A DNA stretch of 64,000 nt from Schlesneria sp. GTDB lineage: Bacteria > Planctomycetota > Planctomycetia > Planctomycetales > Planctomycetaceae. The notes beneath the pieces are model-generated. The model was not told the origin of the DNA and searched no databases. It saw nothing but the letters and a program-made list of their open reading frames with translations. Below, one piece after another: positions 26,282-33,421 of this stretch. Every line of letters starts with the position of its first letter. The stretch's first letter is position 1. The stretch covers positions 62,001 to 126,000 of the forward strand of contig JAQGHU010000040.1 in assembly GCA_028291515.1 (NCBI GenBank), read 5' to 3'. The position numbers and the translations under genes are program-made.

Positions 26282-27223
26282 ATGAAGATCATCCTGGCGA
26301 ATCCACGGGGATTCTGTGCTGGCGTCAATATGGCGATTGAATGCCTGGATAAAGCCATTTCGATGTTCGGATCGAACATTTATGTCTATCACGAAATCGT
26401 CCACAACAAGTATGTGGTCGAACGCTTTACGCAGCAGGGCGTCAAGTTTGTCAACGAGATTGCCGAGGTTCCCCCCGGCTCAATCTTGTTGTACTCAGCT
26501 CATGGTGTCTCCCCGGAGATTCGCGAGCAGTCCCGCAAGCGAGATCTGCGGACGATTGATGCCACGTGTCCGTTGGTGACAAAAGTGCATTTGGAAGCCG
26601 TTCGCTACGCTCGCGATGGCTATCACATCATCCTGATCGGCCATGAGGGGCATGATGAGGTCATTGGTACGATGGGTGAGGCCCCGGCCAGCATCACGCT
26701 GGTCGAGACGCCTGAGGAAGTTGCCAATCTCCAGTTCCCTGACGAAGCCAAGATCGCGTATTTGACTCAAACAACCTTGAGCGTAGACGAGGCGGGCCGG
26801 GTGATCGCGGCCCTCCGAAGTCGGTATCCGAAAATCGATAGTCCTCCGAAAGAAGACATTTGCTACGCGACTACCAACCGACAGGACGCGGTCAAGCAAC
26901 TGGCAAAGGAAGCCGACGTCGTACTGGTGCTTGGCAGTCAAAACAGTTCCAACAGCCGAAGGCTGAAAGAAATTGGAGCATCGTTCGAGAAGAAAGCCTT
27001 CTTGATCGATGGAGCCAATGAACTGCGTCACGAGTGGTTTGAGGGTGTGAACTGTGTACTCGTGACGGCCGGGGCGAGTGCTCCCGATGTTGTCGTCCAA
27101 GATTGCATTGACTGGCTGGTTCGCGAATACGGAGCAACGTTAGAGGAAGTCACAACCCGAGAGGAGCACGTGTCATTTCCGCTGCCGAAAGAGTTGCGTA
27201 TCCTGCAGTCAGCAGGGCATTAG
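26282..27223 (+). CDS. ispH: 4-hydroxy-3-methylbut-2-enyl diphosphate reductase
   Basis: Last step of the MEP isoprenoid pathway, making IPP and DMAPP with an iron-sulfur cluster. Start ATG 26282. The three cluster cysteines are Cys12 (NPRGFCAGV), Cys96 (DATCPLV) and Cys194 (DICYATTNRQ). Substrate-binding His41 (YHEIVHN), His74 (YSAHGVS), His124 and Glu126 (GHEGHDEVIG) are in place, as is the QTTLS block. 313 residues, as usual. Followed by murA after 209 bases; both serve envelope precursor synthesis (undecaprenyl phosphate and UDP-MurNAc), but a shared transcript is not evident. Confidence 0.97.
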   Translation: MKIILANPRGFCAGVNMAIECLDKAISMFGSNIYVYHEIVHNKYVVERFTQQGVKFVNEIAEVPPGSILLYSAHGVSPEIREQSRKRDLRTIDATCPLVTKVHLEAVRYARDGYHIILIGHEGHDEVIGTMGEAPASITLVETPEEVANLQFPDEAKIAYLTQTTLSVDEAGRVIAALRSRYPKIDSPPKEDICYATTNRQDAVKQLAKEADVVLVLGSQNSSNSRRLKEIGASFEKKAFLIDGANELRHEWFEGVNCVLVTAGASAPDVVVQDCIDWLVREYGATLEEVTTREEHVSFPLPKELRILQSAGH

Positions 27224-27432
27224 CGTCCGGAGAAGGCAACTCGGGGATGTTCAGTTGCGACGACTAACGAACCGCGGGAAACGATTCTCGCCTTGCCGGG
27301 TTTTGAATCCGGTGGTTCAATACCGCACGATTTGGAAATGCTGATGCGGTTCTTGAGATGGGAACCGTATCTCGATGCTCGTCGTTGGCACGACGGCGAC
27401 ATCGTGACGGGTGAATATCAAGGAGTCCATGG

Positions 27433-28851
27433 ATGGACATGCTGGTGGTACGTGGTGGTCACTCACTTCGTGGAGCGGTGACGATCGGCGGAGCCAAAAA
27501 CGCCGCCCTGCCGATCATGGCCGCGTCTCTTGTCGCTGAGGGAACGACCGTCCTGCATGGCATTCCCGATCTGGTCGACGTGACGACATTGTCGCACGTC
27601 CTCCGCTCGCTGGGGGCTCGAGTCGCTCGGCGGATCGATGGTGCCATCGAGATCACTGTCGAAGATCAGCAGCCTTGCCTGGCGGACTATGAACTTGTCC
27701 GTCGAATGCGAGCCAGTGTCTGCGTGCTGGGTCCGCTACTGGCTCGTCGTAAGCGTGCGCGCGTCTCTTTACCTGGGGGCTGTAATATCGGCCACCGACC
27801 GATCGATTTGCATCTGAAAGGTCTTCGAGCTCTGGGGGCTGAGATCACGATCGAACGCGGATACGTCTTTGCGCGCGCCGATCGATTGCGCGGCACCGAC
27901 ATTTACTTGGGGGGGGCGTTCGGAAGTACGGTCACCGGAACTTGCAACGTAATGTCAGCCGCAGTTCTGGCTGAAGGAGTCACCCGCATTTCTGCGGCAG
28001 CCTGCGAGCCCGAAGTTGTTGATCTCGGAAAAATGCTGAATGCGATGGGGGCCCGAATCGAAGGATTGGGAACGCCTCTACTGCTGATCGAAGGCGTTAA
28101 GCATCTTGATTCTGTGGAACACACGGTGATTCCAGATCGCATCGAAGCGGCCACGATCATGATCGCCGCCGCTATGACGAAGGGAGAACTCATTCTCGAA
28201 AACGTGTGCGCAGACCACTTGGCTGCCGTCACGGATGTAGTGCGCTCAACTGGTGCCATCGTCGAATTCTGTGATTCGCAGGCGATCGTTCGTGCCACCA
28301 AAGCACCACGGCCCGTCGATGTCACGGCTCTACCATATCCCGGAGTTCCCACCGACGTTCAAGCTCCAGTGACCGCTTTGCTCGCATTGGCCGATGGCAT
28401 CAGCATCGTGACGGACAAAGTGTTCCCTGATCGGTTTATGCACATCCCCGAATTGATGCGACTGGGGGCAAATATCCGGCGCGAAGGGGCGAGTGCGATT
28501 ATCAGTGGAACTAATCGACTCAGCGGAGCGTGTGTGATGGCGTCGGATCTACGAGCGAGTGCAGCGTTGCTGCTCGCTGCGATGGCCGCTGACGGCGAGT
28601 CGATTATTCGCCGCGTCTATCATCTGGACCGTGGATACGAGCGACTCGAACGAAAGCTTAATGCGGTTGGGGCCGAGATCTTGCGTGTTGTCGATGATCC
28701 AGCCAACATGCCCGACAGCCTGCAGCTTTCGATGGATGATCAGTCGACTCCATCAATCGATTCCAGCGACACGCCACCCCCGCCAAAATTCCTGCGACAT
28801 CACGAGTTCAGCAAGGGTGGCGAAAAGCGAGAAACCAACTCGCGCCCCTGA
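27433..28851 (+). CDS. murA: UDP-N-acetylglucosamine 1-carboxyvinyltransferase
   Basis: First committed step of peptidoglycan precursor synthesis, adding enolpyruvate to UDP-GlcNAc. The N-terminus [27 protein letters not shown] carries Lys22-Asn23, and the PEP-binding Cys117 lies in [15 protein letters not shown]; having Cys means it should be fosfomycin-sensitive. Also present: [18 protein letters not shown] and [11 protein letters not shown]. The C-terminal ~45 residues (after LRVVDD) are a Ser/Pro-rich extension not found in the usual 420-residue enzyme. ATG 27433 follows AAGGAG at seven bases. Along with pbpC in this window it supports a peptidoglycan wall. Confidence 0.96.
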   Translation: MDMLVVRGGHSLRGAVTIGGAKNAALPIMAASLVAEGTTVLHGIPDLVDVTTLSHVLRSLGARVARRIDGAIEITVEDQQPCLADYELVRRMRASVCVLGPLLARRKRARVSLPGGCNIGHRPIDLHLKGLRALGAEITIERGYVFARADRLRGTDIYLGGAFGSTVTGTCNVMSAAVLAEGVTRISAAACEPEVVDLGKMLNAMGARIEGLGTPLLLIEGVKHLDSVEHTVIPDRIEAATIMIAAAMTKGELILENVCADHLAAVTDVVRSTGAIVEFCDSQAIVRATKAPRPVDVTALPYPGVPTDVQAPVTALLALADGISIVTDKVFPDRFMHIPELMRLGANIRREGASAIISGTNRLSGACVMASDLRASAALLLAAMAADGESIIRRVYHLDRGYERLERKLNAVGAEILRVVDDPANMPDSLQLSMDDQSTPSIDSSDTPPPPKFLRHHEFSKGGEKRETNSRP

Positions 28852-28909
28852 ATCTGGGCTCGAGATGGCTTCCCGCATGGACTATCGAACTGTCTTGTCA
28901 CTTAGTCGA

Positions 28910-30502
28910 TCAAGGCACATTCACCTCGGTCTGCTTGATAATCGCATTGCCCAGCAAGGTAACAACGTCACTTCCTGCGCCGCCGTCGATCGACAGCAAT
29001 GTATAGATGGAGTTGTACAGGAAGCTGGCGGTGTCATTGCCGTCACCCAAGGCGAGGGTGATCGTCGAGCTGAAGAACGAGTTGAAAGTAATCGTATCGT
29101 CCCCTGCACCCATGTTGGCGTTAACTGCGTATCGCAGCTTACCAACCTCCAATGCGACCCCAGTCGAAGAACCGTTAACGATAGTTGAGGTATCGCCGGG
29201 GACAATGGTGACCGTCGCACCAGTGAAGACTCCGGACACCTTGGTCTGCTTGTATGTCATTGTGATGTTATTTGGCTGAGCATCACCCGTGATCGTCAAG
29301 ATGCCATTGGCAAACGAAGCGGTCACCATTGGCGGCGGTGGCGGCGTGTAGTTGGTGAACAGTTGCGTCAGCGGCACTCCATTTGGCACGCCCAGGCCAG
29401 TACACGCGTCGGCACCGATTGCTGCGCTATATCCGCCGTTCGAACCTTTCGTGATGTCCACAAATGCTTTGGGGTTCTTCCACAGCGTTGGAGAGACAAA
29501 CCCTAATTTCTTGCCGAATGCGGCGAACAGGCCGGAATATAGCGGTGACACGCCGCTCGTGCCGCCGACTTGAGATTCAAAACCCCAGGAAACGATGAGC
29601 ATTCCAGTATTTGGATCGGCGCAGGCCGAAATATCGGGGACCATTCTCCCCAATCCTGCAGGAGCTTTGGGGGCGTTCAACTGGAATGACTGAACAGGGA
29701 AAATGGACGAGAACCCGCCGCCCGTTCCTGAATCATTCTGGAAGCCATCACCCCAGACTGTTTCCGTGGTTTTCGTCTTGTTTGTGCCACCACAGGCGAT
29801 GATATGGGGGCACGCTGCCGGCACGTCAACGTTGTTGCCAACCGAGTCATCACCCGAGCTATCGTCACCAGCCGCTGCAAAGATCGCCATACCGCTGGCT
29901 GCGGCGGCGATCGCCGCATTTTCCACGATCTGCGCCGAACCTGGTGCCTGCTGTTTCCAGACGGCTTCTGAAGCACCCCAACTGATCGAAAGGACATCGC
30001 ACTTGGCCGCAACCGCCGCTTCAATCACTGACTTGAAAGAGGCATCACTGTTCTGTGCGAAGAAAACCTTGATCGTCGGCATCGTTCCCGTCGCGTAATA
30101 GTAGCTTGCCGCTGCGGCTTCGATATCGAGAGCGACTTCCGTATCGGCTTGGAAATCGACCCCGTAATCATTCGTGGTGCCATCGACATTCACATCGGTC
30201 ACCTGAATTGGGGGAAGATTGTTCCTGGCCGAGAACAGATCCAGATCGTCCTGACTCCACCCGCCGCCCAGTTCCAGAATCCCAATGACACCGCCACCTG
30301 GCAAGCCAGTCGGAAAGTTATAGGCCTTGCAGAGTTGAGACACTCTCCAGACTGCACTGCCAGCATTCGCAGTATTCCGATTGATGATGACATAGGGACG
30401 CGATTTCACCCGCGTTGCTGCTTCGCCAAGATTACAGGTTCCCACCAATACCGCGAGAGCGCCGAGCGCTCGGCAGAAGGTACGAAATCGCAGACTCGTC
30501 AT
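28910..30502 (-). CDS. Secreted S53 (sedolisin-type) peptidase with RTX-like C-terminal domain
   Basis: 530-residue acid-type serine peptidase. I start at ATG 30502 (AAGG upstream). Signal peptide: residues 1-29. The S53 triad appears complete: Glu122 and Asp126 in TEVALDIEAA, Ser316 in GGTSGVSP; the oxyanion Asp213 is in AAGDDSSGDD. The calcium-site region DITKGSNGGYSA...DACTGLGVPNG is also classic S53. The long N-terminal propeptide typical of the family is missing: the catalytic domain begins about residue 33. After a Pro-rich linker (TPPPPPM) the last 139 residues form a beta-rich domain with acidic GAGDD / GDGND / GGAGSD turns, nearly the same as the tail of the next gene. Confidence 0.88.
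   Translation of the reverse strand: MTSLRFRTFCRALGALAVLVGTCNLGEAATRVKSRPYVIINRNTANAGSAVWRVSQLCKAYNFPTGLPGGGVIGILELGGGWSQDDLDLFSARNNLPPIQVTDVNVDGTTNDYGVDFQADTEVALDIEAAAASYYYATGTMPTIKVFFAQNSDASFKSVIEAAVAAKCDVLSISWGASEAVWKQQAPGSAQIVENAAIAAAASGMAIFAAAGDDSSGDDSVGNNVDVPAACPHIIACGGTNKTKTTETVWGDGFQNDSGTGGGFSSIFPVQSFQLNAPKAPAGLGRMVPDISACADPNTGMLIVSWGFESQVGGTSGVSPLYSGLFAAFGKKLGFVSPTLWKNPKAFVDITKGSNGGYSAAIGADACTGLGVPNGVPLTQLFTNYTPPPPPMVTASFANGILTITGDAQPNNITMTYKQTKVSGVFTGATVTIVPGDTSTIVNGSSTGVALEVGKLRYAVNANMGAGDDTITFNSFFSSTITLALGDGNDTASFLYNSIYTLLSIDGGAGSDVVTLLGNAIIKQTEVNVP
28913..29329 (-). repeat. Shared C-terminal domain, copy A (peptidase)
   Basis: This 139-codon block is about 70% identical at protein level (hand alignment, 99 of 139) to 30882-31295. 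The most alike part is the end, where FLYNSIYTLLSIDGGAGSDV is identical in both. The DNA is also visibly similar, pointing to duplication or gene conversion rather than old homology. Confidence 0.85.
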
Positions 30503-30808
30503 GTGGAGGCCCTTATAGCGATGGCACTGGAGCAAGAGGCAGCAGACCGCAGAAATTTTCCCCTCGATAGAAGTTGATCATGTAACCGAGAAAGCGGGCC
30601 GGATTCCTTATCGGCTGCTACCAACTTCGTAAGACAAGCGATCCCCGAAGTCGAATTTGTGGCCTCACGTTGCGAATCTCGTCGTCATCGATGCGAAAAC
30701 TTTCGCTACTGTCAGCATCGAAGGGGGGCCACCAGTGAAATGGTGAAGAGTGTCGAGACGACAGGCTGTCACGACGTTGCATGCCGCCTTGGCTGATGAT
30801 GCTCGTAC
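30503..30808. other. Intergenic region between the Kelch and peptidase genes
   Basis: About 300 bases upstream of the peptidase gene and downstream of the Kelch gene terminator. It should hold the peptidase promoter. No gene or clear box is visible. Confidence 0.45.
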
Positions 30809-30848
30809 GAAATGAAAGAAGCCACCTCGCACTTTAATGCGAGATGGC
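30809..30848 (-). terminator. Intrinsic terminator of the Kelch-type gene
   Basis: On the minus strand GCCATCTCGCA pairs with TGCGAGGTGGC (30838-30848 and 30821-30831, one G-U pair, six-base loop) and is followed by TTCTTTCATTTC. It lies 30 bases past the stop at 30879. Confidence 0.75.
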
Positions 30849-30878
30849 TTGCGAGAACGCGAGCAATAGGTCCAGGCC

Positions 30879-32861
30879 TTACGGAACGTTCGTCACCGTT
30901 TGCTTGATGATTGAATTGCCCGTAAAGGTCACGACATCCGAACCAGCACCACCGTCAATCGACAACAAAGTGTAGATTGAGTTGTAAAGAAAGCTGGCGG
31001 TGTCATTGCCCAAGCCCAGTTGAAGATTAATCGTTTGGCTGTAAAACGAGTTGAACGTTACAGAGTCATCGCCGGCCCCCATATCGACGTTGGCATTGAA
31101 GCGGGCCGTCCCCACATTCAATACGACCGAGGATGTGCCATTGACCATGGTATAAATGTCATTGGCGGCGATTGTGACCGTTGCACTCGTCAACACACCA
31201 GAAGTTTTGGTCTGCTTATAGGTCATGGTGATATTGCTCGCTTCACCGTCGCCCGTAACCGTCAGTACGCCATTAGCAAATGACGCCGTGACAAGCCCCG
31301 GTTGGATCGTCAGCGGTAGGCTGGTTGGAGATGCGATGCCGTTGGCAATGACGCTGACGTTATAAGTGCCAGCTGGCAGACCGGCTGGTGCCTGAAAATT
31401 GAACGATCCGAAGTTGCCGCTACCCGGCCGCGAGATCCCCGCATTCCAGTTCGACGTGCGAGCATATCGCACAATCCCTCCGGTGGAGGTCAGTTTGACG
31501 ATTGGATAATTCGTCGACATCCGTGCGTTGTTGCCGAAGGTGGCTCCTTCGGAGATTCCGTTGAGTTGACTTCCGATCACCTGGTAGGTGTTGGCCGCCG
31601 TTTTCGAGACGCTCGAAATCGTCGGCTTCCACGTTGCCAGTGGTGTCCCCGATGTCTTGTACACCCAGATGTTGTCGAAGAATCCGCCAGTGCTTAGCAG
31701 CAGGCCTCCGTCAGGTAGCACTAGCATTCTGCAAGTGCTTGAATCTGTGAAAGAGAGCTCGGATTGCAGTTGGCTGGGAAGTGTGGCTGTGATGTTCGTG
31801 ATTGTATTGCTGACATAGTCGTAGTCGAACAGCATTGTTGGTGACGTTGACGGGTAGAAATCGGCCAGGAAGAGGAAATGACCATCTGGCAGCATTGCTC
31901 CCGGAGCGTCGTCTGCCCCCATACCCACTGGCAGGCTGGGGCCCGCGACCCAAGTTCCTGGCTGGGCGCTCGAAACTGGAGGAGTGTAGATCGCGGTCGC
32001 TTCGTTGCCGCCGATCTGGATCACCTTGCCGTTCGGAAGCACACTTCCGGGACCGACTTTAGATTTTTGTGTTGCGGTCGTCAGCAGTGCCGTCAGTGTA
32101 CCCGCATCCACCCAAGCATCCGAGTTGTAACTGAACTTTTGGGCAGTCCCAGCAGTGTTTGTGATGCTCGCATTCACGTCATAAGAAAGAATGTTGTTGT
32201 CCGGAAGCAGCAGCCAGGTCTCTTCCGTGTTGACATCGGTCCGTAGTTTTGGGTCACCCGCGAGGTTGCTACCAAAGGTGAACCAAAAATCGGATGGCGG
32301 ATAGTAGAAGTGTGTGAATGCCGTTTGTCCGCCTGCCAGTACGTAACCGAACGGATGCAACACCGCTGGCCCGGCTCCGAATTTAGGTTCGGGGAACGCT
32401 GTCATTGTCGTCCATTTGTTAGTGACGGGGTTATAGATCGTCCCGGTGTTTGTGTCATTCTTCGTCAGCGAGGGACCGCTGAATTGCCCGCCAAGAACCA
32501 TAACCCGACCATCAGTTAAGACCGTCGATGCAAAATTCTGGCGATTGGTCGACATGGACGGCAGATAGGACCATGTTCCATTCACGTAACTGCCGGTTGC
32601 ATCCGGAGTCAGCTTTGTCCACGACCGATAGTCGTTGCCGGACAAGACCATGACGCTCCCATCTGTTAGTAGCAGCATGGTGTCAGTAAAGAACTCTGGA
32701 TTGCTATTCGAAAGTGGAGTCCAAGTGCCGGCTTGAACTATGCTTGTCGCAAGCATGAGGGACGCAACGAGTCCGCAAATGGTCTTTTGCCACAATGCGC
32801 GACGGGTCGTGCGCGGGGTGGCTACCCCACGTTGGAAGGAGGATACGGAAAAATGAGTCAT
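30879..32861 (-). CDS. Secreted Kelch/galactose-oxidase-like protein with RTX-like C-terminal domain
   Basis: 660 residues from ATG 32861 (AGGA nine bases upstream). A signal peptide (ICGLVASLMLATSIVQAG, ending near residue 45) is followed by a beta-propeller with Kelch-like repeats: LLLTDGSVMVLSGND, VLTDGRVMVLGGQ, VLPNGKVIQIGGN, MLPDGHFLFLADF and VLPDGGLLLSTGG. A fibronectin/IPT-like or E-set domain (about 420-520, FQAPAGLPAGTYNVSVIANG) follows, as in galactose oxidases. The copper-ligand Tyr/Cys residues of true galactose oxidase cannot be confirmed by eye, so it may only bind carbohydrate. Residues 523-660 are the shared C-terminal domain. Confidence 0.85.
   Translation of the reverse strand: MTHFSVSSFQRGVATPRTTRRALWQKTICGLVASLMLATSIVQAGTWTPLSNSNPEFFTDTMLLLTDGSVMVLSGNDYRSWTKLTPDATGSYVNGTWSYLPSMSTNRQNFASTVLTDGRVMVLGGQFSGPSLTKNDTNTGTIYNPVTNKWTTMTAFPEPKFGAGPAVLHPFGYVLAGGQTAFTHFYYPPSDFWFTFGSNLAGDPKLRTDVNTEETWLLLPDNNILSYDVNASITNTAGTAQKFSYNSDAWVDAGTLTALLTTATQKSKVGPGSVLPNGKVIQIGGNEATAIYTPPVSSAQPGTWVAGPSLPVGMGADDAPGAMLPDGHFLFLADFYPSTSPTMLFDYDYVSNTITNITATLPSQLQSELSFTDSSTCRMLVLPDGGLLLSTGGFFDNIWVYKTSGTPLATWKPTISSVSKTAANTYQVIGSQLNGISEGATFGNNARMSTNYPIVKLTSTGGIVRYARTSNWNAGISRPGSGNFGSFNFQAPAGLPAGTYNVSVIANGIASPTSLPLTIQPGLVTASFANGVLTVTGDGEASNITMTYKQTKTSGVLTSATVTIAANDIYTMVNGTSSVVLNVGTARFNANVDMGAGDDSVTFNSFYSQTINLQLGLGNDTASFLYNSIYTLLSIDGGAGSDVVTFTGNSIIKQTVTNVP
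30882..31295 (-). repeat. Shared C-terminal domain, copy B (Kelch protein)
   Basis: 138-codon partner of 28913-29329. Both start VTASFANG and end IIKQT..NVP, and both carry GAGDD, GNDTASF and GGAGSD turns, which resemble but do not exactly match RTX calcium nonapeptides. Confidence 0.85.
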
Positions 32862-33421
32862 CGGATGTCGTCCTGAAAACCTGGAATCGAGCACGAATGG
32901 CAGAATGACGGCGCAAACACTTTCACGTGGCGAAAGGGGCTTTGCAAGCGGAAAGTCGTCCGGTGACTCGAATGTCTGACGAAATGTCTTGAAAAAGGCT
33001 ATCGACTAGGAATTCGTCGAGCATCACCGACCTGCTACACACGAACTTAGCAGAAATTCGAAACAGCTGATTCGCCACGCGCACCGGTGGACGTAGGCAA
33101 ACGCGTCGTGTTTTGCCGAGGCCGCCGGTGATTGGCAAGTTACCGCTTGGAACGATTCCCCGATTTTCAACCTGGCCGATTAGGGCGAGTTTAAAGATCG
33201 TTCGTCATTGGCTTTGCCTATTGGACAGTTTCATTTGTCGCTAAGGGCGACGTTCGCAGAACTAGATAGATAGTATCAATAGGGGTGCTTGAGCAGATCG
33301 TGCGGGGGAAGCGATCGAATCCCGCTAACCTCAGCCACCGGGACGATCTGGCGCAGGATTTCAGACTCCGCGTTACAATTCCTGCTGTCGGAACAACTGC
33401 GAAATTTGGCTGAGGTCTCAG
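32862..33421. other. Divergent intergenic region
   Basis: 560 bases between the Kelch gene and the DUF1592-type gene. It must hold promoters for both. There are short imperfect palindromes around 33093-33116 (GGCAAACGCG...TTTTGCC) but nothing I can name, and no gene. Confidence 0.45.
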
